A DNA stretch of 64,000 nt. Source: Rhynchopus sp. YZ270_cl-10 (taxonomy: Eukaryota > Euglenozoa > Diplonemea > Diplonemida > Diplonemidae). A program made the position numbers and the translations under genes. The DNA lies in the NCBI GenBank assembly GCA_964035575.1, contig OZ037862.1, positions 434,001-498,000 of the forward strand, read 5' to 3'. Positions 30,522 through 41,702 of this stretch are shown here, in pieces; the first letter of the stretch is position 1, and the number at the start of each line of letters is the position of its first letter. The notes beneath the pieces are model-generated. The model was not told the origin of the DNA and made no database searches. It saw only the letters and a program-made list of their open reading frames with translations.

Positions 30522-31595
30522 TCACGCAGAAAGCTGAGACATCTGCACGAGCACTGTATAGGTTCCGTCTGAGAACTCTCCGTAGCCTTCGTCTAGGGTT
30601 TGTGGGGTTATTTGTCCAGCACGTGCACGTTGGATTAGGGTCGACACTTCTGTTAAGGCACTTGGGTCCAGACTCTCTTGCACATGCCCACAGGAGAGGA
30701 CGTACTGTGGGCCTGCACCACCTCCACCCCCACCTCCACCCCCACCTCCACCTTCACTGACACACGCTGCCGCAGCAGTACCTGGCGGACACATCATCAA
30801 GACGTCCTCCATCGAGGAGAGATACATCCCCACTGCCGCCTCCGTCTCATCGTTGCATATGGACAGCAGAGACCGCACGCAGAACTGCATCTCCACTGCA
30901 TCCTCCGTCAGCTGCAGCGCCTCGAGGAACGCACGGCAGGGTTCACTCAACGGGGGCAGCCCGCTTCCACCACGCACACCGAGCTCCGCAGCAAGCTTGC
31001 TTAACGAAGATTCATAGTCACTAAGCTTTGACCCAATGCAGTCCAAATGGATGACCGTATAAGGGTAGATCAAATCGCCTACAAAGACGCGGCCTGCGGC
31101 TTCATAGACCAAAGAGATGGAGTCTGGGGTGTGTCCAGGGGTGGAGAGGACGCGAAGGTGTTCGGTTTCGTTGATCGCGATCAGGTCGCCTTCTTCCAGC
31201 CATCTGCTCACCTTGAAGTTGCCTACCTCTACAGAATGTGCAGGGGCGAGTGAATTGATTGCAAAGTTTTCGGTAAAAACCTTATCCCTCCCGCTCATCA
31301 AAATCTCAGCCTCCGGCATCACCTCCCCTCCAGACGTACAAAACTGACAGTTTCCTCCAATGTGATCGAAATGGACATGTGTGCATATCACCGTATACGG
31401 CAGCCCCGTTGTGTTGATCTGTGCATCCAAAAACGCTTTGAACGTTTCCTTCCCAGGGGCCACCGGGCACCCAGTGTCCACAACGACACACCGGGTGTCC
31501 CCCTTGATCACATACATAAAGGGGTACTGCCGAAAAGGATCATCTTGGACCACCTTCCATATATTCTCGCGAAGTTTTTCTTGTGTGAAACTCAT
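30522..31595 (-). CDS. Metallo-beta-lactamase-fold hydrolase (MBLAC2/LACTB2-like)
   Basis: The 357-aa protein has the zinc-binding signature THVHFDHIGG, followed by STPGHTPDS, the VFVGDLIYP segment with a metal-ligand Asp, and a late LSCGH carrying the last His. These are the conserved ligands of the fold. Human MBLAC2, which cleaves acyl-CoA, shares the general layout, but the true substrate here is unknown. A run of 13 Gly (plus-strand 30714-30752, from a CCACCT/CCACCC microsatellite) sits just before the last His motif, presumably as a surface loop. The chosen start, MSFTQEKLREN, lies 10 nt after a textbook pyrimidine tract and CAG|A at 31606-31608. An in-frame Met 16 codons further upstream would lie beyond that CAG. 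No intron or signal peptide is seen. Confidence 0.9.
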   Translation of the reverse strand: MSFTQEKLRENIWKVVQDDPFRQYPFMYVIKGDTRCVVVDTGCPVAPGKETFKAFLDAQINTTGLPYTVICTHVHFDHIGGNCQFCTSGGEVMPEAEILMSGRDKVFTENFAINSLAPAHSVEVGNFKVSRWLEEGDLIAINETEHLRVLSTPGHTPDSISLVYEAAGRVFVGDLIYPYTVIHLDCIGSKLSDYESSLSKLAAELGVRGGSGLPPLSEPCRAFLEALQLTEDAVEMQFCVRSLLSICNDETEAAVGMYLSSMEDVLMMCPPGTAAAACVSEGGGGGGGGGGGGAGPQYVLSCGHVQESLDPSALTEVSTLIQRARAGQITPQTLDEGYGEFSDGTYTVLVQMSQLSA

Positions 31596-31915
31596 TGTGT
31601 ATTTTCTGAGGGGTGAGAAATTGAGTAAAGGAAAGACCTGCACATCTGTGCATTAGGAAGCGTACTGACACTGTTCAGCATCGGGAGTGAACTCACCACC
31701 CAACACGCCACAAAACTCGCGTTGCAGTATCAACAACGTGCAACAGGAAGAAGTTGCGCACAACATCCTTGGTGGATTCGTGTGGTAATAACTAGCTTTG
31801 AGACAGGCTTCTCAGACCTGGGAGACGGCCCTGTTTTATAAAAATGTGTCTATTTTTTTTCTTTTTTTTTTTTGGTTCGTTTTGTTGAATAACAAAGGGG
31901 GGAGGGGGAAGGGTG

Positions 31916-32061
31916 CACGACGGAACCCAGTGACGAGTGACAAGTGAAAATGACACGTGAAATGACAAATAAGTCACTTGTCATGACAAGTGACTTTACA
32001 CTCATTCACTTGTCATTGACTTGTCGTTTTCACTTGTCACTTGTCACTGGGTCCCGTCGTG
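31916..32061. repeat. 146-bp foldback palindrome
   Basis: The left arm begins CACGACGGAACCCAGTGAC and the right arm ends GTCACTGGGTCCCGTCGTG. Almost the whole element folds on itself, with repeated ACAAGTGA and TCACTTGT blocks inside the arms. It has no coding capacity. I see no target-site duplication, so the family is unassigned. Confidence 0.85.
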
Positions 32062-32961
32062 TGTGGAAGGATGGGGCTGGGAATTTTGAAATATTTTGGA
32101 AACAGTTCCTGAGGAAGTGGAAATGAGACTCCCGCAAAAGGAAAAAAAGAAAAAGAAAAAAATTGGTCAGATGGTGTGCTCATGCACAGACACATCTTCA
32201 AAAAATTGACAGCGTTCTATACCAGCAAGGGTTGTTGAGTGTTCTTGTATCCCCTTGGAGAGAAAATAAACAAAAATAATAGAATCTGACTTCAGATGTG
32301 ACAAGTGAATAAAAAAGAAAACAAAGAAAACAAAGAAAAACAACCTTTTTCGTTCATCGTTTATCGCTCTGCAAATTTGTTGCGATTTTCGCTGAGTGTG
32401 TGGTAAAAAAAATACTGTACGAAAAACAATTTGCAGGCACGCACCTTCCGTTTATTCCATTTCCTCTTGCCGATGCTTGGTAATTTAAGATTTATGAAGA
32501 AAAAAAAATGCCAGTTTTGTCCGCGGTTTGATCGAAATTATCTGAAAAACGACCTTCCACCGAATACCAGCAATTTTCTTTCTTGCGTTCTTCCTGAAAA
32601 TTTGGAGAAAAAGAAAAAGATGTTTGTGGTTGCCATCTGCGTACTCAGCTCCGCCTTCTTTTCTGAAGAACAGCTTCGCTGATATATCATGATAACTCTT
32701 TACCAGGGGGAGGGGACACGTTCTGGACTCGGAATAAAGGGGGATAATTTTTTCCCCCATTTCTGCTCCCTCATTGGGGGGGTTTGCCGCGTAATGCAAT
32801 ATAACCACCCAAAAAGTTTTCTTTCTGGTGATACGCCCTTGCAAGGGTGCAAGAAAGCGGCCACCTGACGAGCAGAAATACCAAAACAAAACAAAGTTTT
32901 ATAAGATGAACCCATACAAAAAAGAAGTATTTTCATCAAAAAAGAAGAAAAAAAAATAGTA

Positions 32962-33013
32962 GTTGAAACGTGCTAAAACGCATCTCAGTCGAGCTCATGC
33001 AAAGGGTGGGACG
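32962..33013 (+). repeat. AACGTGCTAAAACGC direct repeat, copy 1
   Basis: It shares AACGTGCTAAAACGCA, then TCAGTCGAGCTCATGCAA and GGGTGGGA, with the copy at 33503-33553, about 90% alike over 45 bp. Confidence 0.6.
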
Positions 33014-33502
33014 TGAGTGGTCCGTACCATAAGAGAACGGAGGCGGTTCACAACTGCCCGGCGAATCACGTGACCTCTTTTACCCCAGCCTTTTTTAACG
33101 GCCAAAAAAAAACTATATGATTTTGCACGTGTGACCGTGGGAGCATAGCGGGGACCCTAAGGACAAGCATGGCTCAGTTCGTAAACGCGCACGTGCCATC
33201 CAGGGGTGGGGGGACAGCATTCTACCTGGCTTCTGAAGAAGGGTGTCTTCCCTTGGGGTTACCGCGAAGTGCAATGCAACCTCGAGAAGTCATTAACAGG
33301 CAGCACATCTCACAAAAAAGAATTTGTGGCAAACATCCCAACAGGGATAAATGCCACAAACTCTCGAAAGACTTTATGCATTCTATGAAGAAACAAAGAA
33401 CAATCACCAGACATCAATCCTTGGCTGAAATTGTCAAAAATAAAAAATGTTCAGTAAAAAGACAGGACCTGCCACTATTTTCTATCGTCGTCAATATAAA
33501 AG

Positions 33503-33553
33503 TGATTGCAACGTGCTAAAACGCAGCTCGGTCGAAGTCATGCAAGGGCGGGA
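33503..33553 (+). repeat. AACGTGCTAAAACGC direct repeat, copy 2
   Basis: Same orientation as copy 1, about 540 bp away. The unit GTGC-AAACGC resembles the start of family B, so the two may be distantly related. Confidence 0.6.
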
Positions 33554-35131
33554 GGTTAAAATAAAAAAATGGATCTAGGTTTCACTGTTCTGAGTCACCT
33601 TAAAGGCTGCTAATGAAAAATATGGGGCAGCGCTAGATACACATTGAAAGAACAGAACCATCACTACGTCAGGTGCAGATAGGGGGTAGGGGGTGGAGAG
33701 AGGGAGAGAAAGATGGCATAACCAGGCAAGTAAAAGATATGACAACAACACAATAAAAAGAAGGAAAAAAACGGTTGTTGATGCAGTGCACCTCCGACCC
33801 GACCCACATACGATGCCAGCCCCGGATGAAAGCAACAGTACCCTACAACCAACAACAGAAGATGTGAAATGTTAACAATAACTTATACCGGAATCGTAAA
33901 AAAACAAAATGTTGGAACACTAAGGGTCGCGGGGAGTTGGAACATTTTATGTCGGTGGACTTCGTCTTAGGTTTTTGGGGTAGACTCCTTCTCCCGGGGC
34001 GCCTGTCACCCATGATGCATGAAATCCCGACGAGCCACTTTACACCCAATTTAGCTGTCCTTGCTGCTCCAAGTGCCGCAACCGCAGTGGGCTAAGACAG
34101 CAGCTGTTGCAAAGGAGGTCACTGCCGTGTTTCAGCACAAAACCTCCACCCGTTTTTCGTCAAAAGGTTTTTTATTCAGAAACCACCCACTGCAAGAAAA
34201 TCCCTCAAGGCAACAGAACGGGGGTTTTTTTAGCGTTCCAACATTTTTACGACGACGGAAATTACCGTTAAATTTCCCCACAATTTAACACAGTGAGTTG
34301 TGGATCACGAGTGTACTAGTCTAATCCCACGCGAGTGGGATTCGTGAACAAGTGGCCCACAACCCACTAAGTTAAATTTTAGGGATGTGATTTAACAAGA
34401 AATGATAGTTTTCATTGACGCGCAATTATCGACGAATTACAAAATCTTTGTGAAGAGTCAATACTTGTACGTCAATGTATATTAAAAAAATGTGTCTCTC
34501 GTCCACACACATTAACAGGGAGTCGGAAGTGCAAAACGTCTGGGACGCAGGCACAAAAAACTAGCAAAAACAAAACAAAACAAAAGAACAATAACGGGCA
34601 GATGCTAAGTAGATGCAGGCCCGTGGGGGAAAAAAAATCAGGAGAAAAGGGGATAAGATGAATGCACATCACGGGTGCACACAACGTTGTATAAAAGAGT
34701 GGTGGGAAACAAAAAAATCGAAGGATCTGCAGTAGGAGGCATACTCACTGTAGTACACTTCTTTACCGTATGCATTGAAAAAAGTTGGACCGCAAAAAGT
34801 CACAAACTTTTTCTGGTCCAACATTTTTTTTGCATATACCGCCTAATTTTGCTGAAAAATTTGGTGAGGTTTGATGGATATTTAAACCCCCCAAACACCA
34901 AACATCACTAAATTCCACCAAAATTTCAGGCAAAAATAACAGGCGGACACGGTAGTTGAATTTTACGGCTGCGTAGGCAGCAATTTAGAAGAAAATGAAA
35001 TATAAAAAAAAAGCGATGTGTTGTAATATGATGCTACAAAACAAACATCCTTTGAGTATTGGATACACTACCGTACACCTCCTTCTGAAAGACTCCATAA
35101 ATAGTGTTGAACCAAATACCAAAGAAAGGGT

Positions 35132-35175
35132 CGTGAGATGATGCTAAACCTTGCTTGGTATGCTTAGTCACATCA
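35132..35175. repeat. Family A CTTAG hairpin
   Basis: GTGAGATGATGCTAAACC and GCTTAGTCACATCA flank a loop. Nearby weaker copies lie at 35421-35458 and 35755-35790. Confidence 0.55.
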
Positions 35176-36639
35176 GATTGCACAATAATCGAAAGTGTGC
35201 GGGTAACCATCTGTGTGGTAGCAAAAAGAGGAAAGAGGGGAAAAAGGGGCAGGAAACGTTGAAAGTGCAAACGGTTCACCGGTCAGGCGGTGTGGCCGCA
35301 GGGACTTAAAAAGAAGGTTTCAATATTCGTGTTTGTTCCGGCTGATTCAAAAAAACTTGACTCGTTCTTGTCAAGTAAGTGCTCCAAGGCAGGTTCTTGC
35401 TGTCATTCAGATGATAAAAAGTTTGTAAGGTAATACTAAGTCATAACTTAGTCACCTTGATGAAAACACCACAAAAAGATAGCCTGAAAGATGAGGATAT
35501 TTACACGTACATCTTTCAAAAAAAAACAAAAAAACGGAGGGGAAGGTCACGCACGAATGAGGGTTTTTTTTGGAAAAGAAAATACGGTAGTTTTTGCGCT
35601 TTCTTTTTGCGCTTTTTGTTGTGTCGAATCACCTAAGTACCCATTGACGGTAGGTTAACTCAGGTCTGCACTCAATGTTTGGCCGAAGCCTCTTCTCAAT
35701 TTCAAGTGTTCCTTTATTTGCTGTGAAAGTTTCGACAAAAAAAATGGGTAAAGAGAGATACATTCTAAGCCTTCTTTGCTTAGCCACCTGAAAATAATAA
35801 ATTCAGAGCCAGAACTAATTTTCATACACTTTCCATGAGAAAGTGCATAAGGACGTCCAAAAAAAAAACTTTTTTTTTGTGAAGATAGCCCTGAGCCTCT
35901 TGGTGTGCACCAAGCAAAAGTAAATTCTAGTTCATTTTTCATGAACATCCAAAAAAAAAAAAAAGTGAGGTTTTTTAAATGCAAACACCTGAATAGATGT
36001 AGACAAGAAGGGGGGTGACATGGGGTGGGTGGCAGCAATGTGGATGTAATGGAATATGAATACGGCTTCTCTGAGCAGATTACCATCTTCGCACAGCACA
36101 AACATGAACACAAAATCACAGAACGTAACTTCATGTGACGGTGAGTAAAACAAGAACACAAGAAAAGGGGGGGGATTTTTTTTTCCCCCGTCGCTCTAAG
36201 CTGCAGTGTTTTCTTATTTTCATTGAAGTATGATTAAATTGTGTGGTGGTGTGGCACGTTGCCCAACTGTTGCTTTTAATCTACATTTTAACTACAAAAA
36301 ATTTGACTTTTTTTTTTCCGGCGTGTTTTTGATGCGGCACGTTCCAAAAAACAGCTACTGTTTGGTATACGTTTGAACTACATACAAACATACATAAAAT
36401 TGACTTAATTTTTAGGGCGTGCCACACCATGTGGAAGAAAAAAAAGGAGGCAAACACGCTAAAAACTGAATTGACATTTTGCCACTTCATTTGTCCTCAC
36501 TAATCTACTACTGTATTTTTTTTTTTTCATTGACCGCAGCCATTTAGGAAGCCATTTAGGCTCTTACCCTAGGCGGCGCACGTGATAATTATTATTGAAT
36601 GATTCAAAAGGAAAAAGCGTGAGAACAAATGTACCGTTA

Positions 36640-37414
36640 GGGTAGTGTAACTTTTTCAGCCTGTTACCGTTACCGCCCGCCGGATTTTTTGAAAACCAAA
36701 AAAAAAAAGTTATGTAGAAAGTACCTAGGGAAAAAAGTTATGAAGAGGTTCTATAGGAAAGATGTGGGTGGGGCTGTACAGGGCCCAGACCTATGGCACC
36801 TCACGATCACTTGGTGAGTAAGCAATTTTTTCTCGAGAGAAAAGTCGTTTTCCTTCACGAGTGTTTTCTTGTACACCGTACACTGTACACTGTACACTGT
36901 ACACTGTACACTGTACACTGTACACTGTACACTGTACACTGTACACTGTACACTGTACACTGTACACTGTACACTGTACACTGTACACTGTACACTGTAC
37001 ACTGTACACTGTACACTGTACACTGTACACTGTACACTGTACACTGTACACTGTACACTGTACACTGTACACTGTACACTGTACACTGTACACTGTACAC
37101 TGTACACTGTACACTGTACACTGTAGTACCTATAACTTTCTGGTACCTAGACACCCGGTGTCCAGGAACCTAGGTACCCAGGCAACATGATAATGAGAAG
37201 ACACAAAATGCTACACGTAACAGAAAACAAGCTACACGTCACGAAAATAAGGATTTTACTGTGAAGGAAACTCTGGAAAAATGTAAGAAAATCTCTTCAT
37301 AACTTTTTTCCCCCTGGTAAAACTTTTTTTTCTTCATAACTTTTTTTCTCCGCCGCCCGCCGGATTTTTCGAACACCAAAATAACGGTAACAGACCGAAA
37401 AAGTTACACTACCC
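36640..37414. mobile_element. Non-autonomous PIF/Harbinger-like element (MITE) carrying a satellite
   Basis: The 775-bp element is bounded by TTA on both sides (36637-36639 and 37415-37417), the 3-bp target duplication of PIF/Harbinger. Its 33-bp terminal inverted repeats start GGGTAGTGTAACTTTTTC and differ at two positions. Just inside each end lies a GCCCGCCGGATTTTT block in direct, not inverted, orientation. There is no transposase gene. About a third of the element is a 7-bp tandem array. The family call rests on the target duplication and the GGG start. Confidence 0.8.
36870..37126. repeat. 7-bp satellite (TGTACAC)n, about 36 copies
   Basis: A near-perfect tandem array of TGTACAC lies inside the Harbinger-like element. 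Seven is not a multiple of three and the unit makes no stops, so long frames appear on both strands, all artefacts. Each unit holds the palindrome TGTACA, so either strand can fold back with six of every seven bases paired and a C-C mismatch. Confidence 0.97.
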
Positions 37415-37704
37415 TTAGCTAATCATGTTCAGTTTCTAAGAACACTGCGTGTAAGGGAGGAAAAATAGAGGGGAAAAAAAGGGTTTGAAAAACTTTTGTG
37501 GGGAGACACAATCAGTAAATACGCGTATATTATCTCCGTTCCCTTCCTTTTTTTTGCTTTAGGAATGATTAAAGACAAAAGAAACGGTAACAAAACAACA
37601 AGAAATATTTCGAGCAGACGACGCCCACTTGGTCACCTAAGATCAATAAGGGGGTAGCTTGGGGTCACAGGACCAAACTAATTGGTAGGGTGCTAAAAAA
37701 CGAA

Positions 37705-37748
37705 GTAAGATGAGACTAAGCCTCTTGTGCTTAGTCACCTTCAAAAAA
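37705..37748. repeat. Family A CTTAG hairpin
   Basis: GTAAGATGAGACTAAGC, loop CTCTTGT, then GCTTAGTCACCTTC and seven A residues. It is a consensus-like copy. Confidence 0.75.
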
Positions 37749-38878
37749 AGTAGAAACAAATGAAGTTGGAACGCGCTGTACAATAAGATAAAAATAGAAA
37801 CTTGACTTCAGGAGCAGTGTTGAAAATCCCGGCTTCCCCCATCTCGCAAAATTAATTCCGGTGCCCCACCGGGCCTTCATTTTCTGTGAAAAATAATAAA
37901 ATCACTAGTTTTAGTGGCTGAAAAGGTGTCCCGAGCCCGACTCGCTTCGCTCACTCGATTCCTGTACCAAGCTCGAAGTGTTGTACAAAGCCAGGGGAAC
38001 TGTAAACCAGCTCTTATCAGTAACCTCCCATCACAAAAAAAACAGTGGTCCTGGCACCCGAGGTTTTCTGGCGAAGCCGCAGTACGCAACATTTCTAAAA
38101 TTTTGACATAAAATGTCACCATAAAACCTCGCCCTCGTTGTCCTGGGCTGGACGTTAAATTGCATCCATTGGGGCCCTTTTGTGGCACTTCCTCCTGAAC
38201 CTCTATGAAGGTCTACCGGAGGGTAAAAGGTGCTGGGACGGCTTCCCCACACAGTGAAAAGGCCGTAGTGGGAAAATGGTTAGCTGTCTCCGTGATGTGA
38301 TGGAGAAAAGGGGGCGCAAAACTCGTGGACACAGTCAGTCGTTTCTATTACCTATTGCCAAGACGTATTCCAGTACAAATTTATGTGGACACTGAGAATG
38401 TCCACACTATACGGGTATACTATTTTTTATTCTTTTTTTTGTGAACGTCCTTGAGTTACTAAGGCACTGAGGCCCTGGTGATCTGTGTCACACAAAAAAA
38501 TAACAAAAAATTGCAAGACAAATGTGCCTAACACGCACACATACATCTATCAGGGGAGAGGGGAAGCAATATGCCAGCTAAAATCGCAGTATTTCTTAGC
38601 CAACAACATCGGGAGGGGAAAGATGGAAAAAATAGGGTGAAGGTGCAAATTGCTTCAAAAAAACAAAAGCAGGCACCAAACACGTGTCAACAAAAAAAAG
38701 GAGACCACGAAATAGTCGAAGCCAAGAAGTCTCCGGTTCTTACCCCTGATGGCACACTATCGTCCATCCGGAGGGTTTTTTTAAAAATACAGTATTCACT
38801 TCGGCAAAATGATGGGTTTTATGGGGACTGTTGGTCACAATCCATGAAATGAGAGAGAGAAGGTTGGGATGTATTTTT

Positions 38879-38949
38879 TTTTGTAGTTTCGACAACCACC
38901 TTGTCCGAGGACGGGTTTTGTACACAAAGTCGCTCGAAGGTTAATGAAT
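38879..38949 (+). repeat. TCCGAGGACGGGTT repeat, family H, copy 1
   Basis: It reads TTGTAGTTTCGACAACCACC, then TTGTCCGAGGACGGGTTTTG and TACACAAAGTCGCTCGAAGG, ending TTAATGAATT. It abuts the 3' end of the CCCH gene. Two more copies lie at 43597-43664 and 43677-43749. Confidence 0.75.
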
Positions 38950-38961
38950 TCTTTATTCAGA

Positions 38962-39660
38962 TCATTGCATCTTCTTTTCTGCCTTACGGTTGAAAAGCTG
39001 CTGTCTCTTCTCTGCCGCTTTGCTGTAGATGTGTGGGTGCGGGCAGCTGTCACCTCTCGGGCAGCTTCCAGAATAGAAATCACGGCACTTCGTAAAGAAC
39101 TCAATACGGGTCTTCCAGTAGGCCCTGCACTGCCTGCACTTCAACGAAATTGAGTTGCGTTTCTTCGTCAATCTATCCCACCCATTGTGCGCACAGGGGG
39201 GCTCGCGGGTTGCCTCTGGAATCTCTCTTTTGGCTCCTGACTTTGACTTTCTCTTTCTGTTGCGTCTTTTGCGTTCCTTTTGAGGCTCTTCTTCGACGCA
39301 TTTCTCACTGCACGCATCATGCACGCTGTTGCGGTTCGAAAGTTGTTCGCTGTCTGTGAGGCTAGAGGGGAAGGTGAGATCCGAGAAGCTAGCTGCGCTA
39401 GAGTGCAGATCCGCTGTGTCGTCACGACAGCACTCCAGCACCGCAGGGGCGGAAGAGATCTGTCTGCGGAAGACCTTCAGCTCTGCAGGCGACATATCGC
39501 TTTCAAGCTCGCTTACCTGCGCGGCCATCCCACACACAGGGTACGACGGATACGTCTGCACAGCCTGCACAGCCGGTGTATGCGCGATAAACTCCATTTC
39601 TGGACAAAAGTACATCTCACCCAACACCGAGTCATCACTGTCGTAGTTCGTCGACTGCAT
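38962..39660 (-). CDS. CCCH-type zinc-finger protein
   Basis: The 232-aa protein ends in a Cys/His-rich block: LKCRQC, then KCRDFYSGSCPRGDSCPHPH. The second part fits a CCCH finger with spacing C-x7-C-x5-C-x3-H, typical of RNA-binding proteins. The preceding CRQC may supply further ligands. A basic linker (KERKRRNRKRKSKS) precedes the finger and could be a nuclear signal. The first 110 residues are acidic and low in complexity. A role in RNA binding is inferred from the finger only. A CAG lies about 35 nt upstream. No intron is seen. Confidence 0.8.
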   Translation of the reverse strand: MQSTNYDSDDSVLGEMYFCPEMEFIAHTPAVQAVQTYPSYPVCGMAAQVSELESDMSPAELKVFRRQISSAPAVLECCRDDTADLHSSAASFSDLTFPSSLTDSEQLSNRNSVHDACSEKCVEEEPQKERKRRNRKRKSKSGAKREIPEATREPPCAHNGWDRLTKKRNSISLKCRQCRAYWKTRIEFFTKCRDFYSGSCPRGDSCPHPHIYSKAAEKRQQLFNRKAEKKMQ

Positions 39661-40313
39661 TTTGTGTCAAAAAAAAGTTAGGAAAGTTACAATAACTGAA
39701 GGCGGGGGAGAGGTGGATGAGTGGAGCATGACGACACAGTTATCGGTTAACGCTTTGTTCTTAATATTGTGCGTGTGACCTGTACTTGTCATGTCATGAC
39801 AAGAGTCTTGGGTGCATTGAAATGGGGTGACAGAGGTGGGTATTTCTTTGTATTATGAGCGTTTGCTGCCCCCATACGTCCAATAAACAGTACCAATGAA
39901 GTACAGAAAAGAAAAATGTGAACGGGGAAAAAGAGGGGAAAAAAGAGGGGTAATAACCACCAAAATTATCCATGTAATGAAATTAAGGTGTATTCTGCAC
40001 CAAAAATGCAATTTTTTAAAAAAGGGGCATTTTTTTCTGAAAAAAGAATCTGGGCTAGGGGGGGTTAAATTATGTAGCTGAGCAAAAAAAAATCCGGCAT
40101 TTCTGCTGCTTTCTTACTTTTTTTTTGTACTAAATTGAAGCATGCATTTTTTAATTATTTTTTTTTGAAAAATTACCCATTTTGTGTAGATAAACCCGAG
40201 GATGTGCCCTCCGACCCACTATGGCTTTTTTTCGATCAAGAATATTTTATTACTCTCCTCTCTCTCTCTCTCTCCCTCCCTCTCTTCTCTCTCCTCCCCA
40301 TCTATTCAACAAA
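39661..40313. other. Spacer with a CT microsatellite
   Basis: No gene found. A CT-rich microsatellite fills about 40251-40310, directly past the 3' end of the next minus-strand gene. A short TCATGTCATGA palindrome lies at 39790-39800. Confidence 0.5.
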
Positions 40314-41621
40314 TCACACCTCCCACGGTGATTTTGGCTTTGGTGTAAGCTTTGTCTCATCAATGTTATCATAGTCAAACGAAGGGTCTAGCGAGAAGGG
40401 CTTTAACTCCTCCTCCCATTTCACCTCGCCTGCAGGAGGCTCTGTTGCGGTTGCGTCTTCATACACGGGGTCAGGAGTTGCTGTGTTGGGACCGCTTTCA
40501 CCACCACCACCTCCTCCTCCCTCATTTTCCTCCTCCAATTCCTCTATCTGCAACGATTTTGCTATGTTAAACGCATTTTCTTGTTGAGAACAATTTTTCG
40601 TTTGATCGCGAGGAACATTTAATGTAGAATATAATTGATGGTCAATATTGTTCATTTGCTTGAGATATTCGGGCGCAATGTTGGGATCTGCTTCAAACTT
40701 TGCGGTTTCATCTTTGAGGAATACGTCTGCATCTGTCAAAGGGGTGAGATTCGATATGTCATCATCGTGCTGGCTGTTGTTAGCAGAGAGGAGGGTATGG
40801 TGGAGCTGCTGCACCTTCTCTGCAGAGCATTCTTGTTCCGCTTCTTTTCGAAGCGCCTCGCTGTTGTCCGCATGCGGAGGCAATGACCGCAACGTAGCGG
40901 CATCAATCTTCCACCCAGGAGGCAGCCCTACAGTCTGTACAGACCGCATTTTTTCCCTCAGCGCACCTTCTCCTTCACGTTCTGCAGAAACTTCAGGATA
41001 ATCTGTAGCATAAGTTCTTTTAAACGGTACTTCAGGCCCAAATTGAACCCTCTTAGGGTTCACAACATTTGGAGAAGGAATCGCAGGGGTGTTCGGTGGG
41101 GTAGCAGTGCGGGTGGGTTCTTTGGGTTTGTTAAAATCCTCCCATTCATAGTTGGAAAGGTCTGATATGTCGTCGGGGTCCAAATCTTCGACGTAATTAT
41201 CAAATTTGACGCCACTCTGAAGCGCCGCATTGCCTGCATCGAGAATGGAGGATGTGGTCCCAGCACCAATCGAAACTGTGGTGCAGCTGCCTTCGTGGAT
41301 GCTGCTTACGTGGTCCTCATCTTTTTTCTCTTCTTTGGCATTTTGTAAGCGGTACAACGCTTCCTTCGTCAACGATGCTGGAGTACTAAAAGCAGGGAGC
41401 GGTGTGGTGGTGGTCGGTGTGCAGGTCGGTGTAGGTGCGGGCGGTTTTGCCTGCTTCACGATACCACCGCTGAAGCTGCTCATAAACTGTTCGTATGTCT
41501 CTTCAGGGACATGCTCATCCAGAAGCCTGGCTGCAGCGTCATCAGGAGAGAATTGAGTTTCTTGCACGACACGTTGCAGCTCTGCTGCAACCTTGAGTGC
41601 ATCTATGGTGGACCCGCCCAT
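40314..41621 (-). CDS. Hypothetical acidic, mostly disordered 435-aa protein
   Basis: The protein is not recognised. Residues 1-50 are helical and could form a small domain (ALKVAAELQRVVQETQFS, then an EETYEQF segment). The rest is Pro/Thr-rich and acidic, with VEDLDPDDISDLSNYEWEDF near residue 140, a central GLPPGWKIDA segment, and a Gly run near the C terminus. It ends KPKSPWEV. The start is well supported by a long C/T tract and CAG|A just 7 nt upstream (41629-41631). Only about 80 bp separate it from the JmjC gene upstream on the same strand, the tightest spacing in the window. Confidence 0.8.
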   Translation of the reverse strand: MGGSTIDALKVAAELQRVVQETQFSPDDAAARLLDEHVPEETYEQFMSSFSGGIVKQAKPPAPTPTCTPTTTTPLPAFSTPASLTKEALYRLQNAKEEKKDEDHVSSIHEGSCTTVSIGAGTTSSILDAGNAALQSGVKFDNYVEDLDPDDISDLSNYEWEDFNKPKEPTRTATPPNTPAIPSPNVVNPKRVQFGPEVPFKRTYATDYPEVSAEREGEGALREKMRSVQTVGLPPGWKIDAATLRSLPPHADNSEALRKEAEQECSAEKVQQLHHTLLSANNSQHDDDISNLTPLTDADVFLKDETAKFEADPNIAPEYLKQMNNIDHQLYSTLNVPRDQTKNCSQQENAFNIAKSLQIEELEEENEGGGGGGGESGPNTATPDPVYEDATATEPPAGEVKWEEELKPFSLDPSFDYDNIDETKLTPKPKSPWEV

Positions 41622-41702
41622 TTGTGTTCTGTCAGTGGTGGTAGAGGGGGGGGAAAGGGGAAGGTGTGGACAAGGATCGAGGAGTTTTTTGCTAACGTTC
41701 TT

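Larger units (their letters stand above)
31596..38961. other. 7.4-kb gene-poor region
   Basis: No supported gene in this stretch. It contains the 146-bp foldback (31916-32061), a pair of 50-bp direct repeats (32962 and 33503), several hairpin repeats, the Harbinger-like element with its 7-bp satellite (36640-37414), and a family H copy at its right edge. One plus-strand frame at 33169-33519 has no supporting evidence. Confidence 0.6.

Noticed and set aside
33169-33519. 116-aa plus-strand frame
   Set aside because: No recognisable domain, no upstream CAG signal, opposite strand from all other genes, and partly built on a repeat.
36870-37126. CRISPR array
   Set aside because: Units are contiguous 7-mers with no spacers, and the genome is eukaryotic.
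36751-37190. Six open frames of about 100 aa across the 7-bp satellite
   Set aside because: A stop-free 7-bp repeat yields open frames in all directions; no start context or homology supports a protein.
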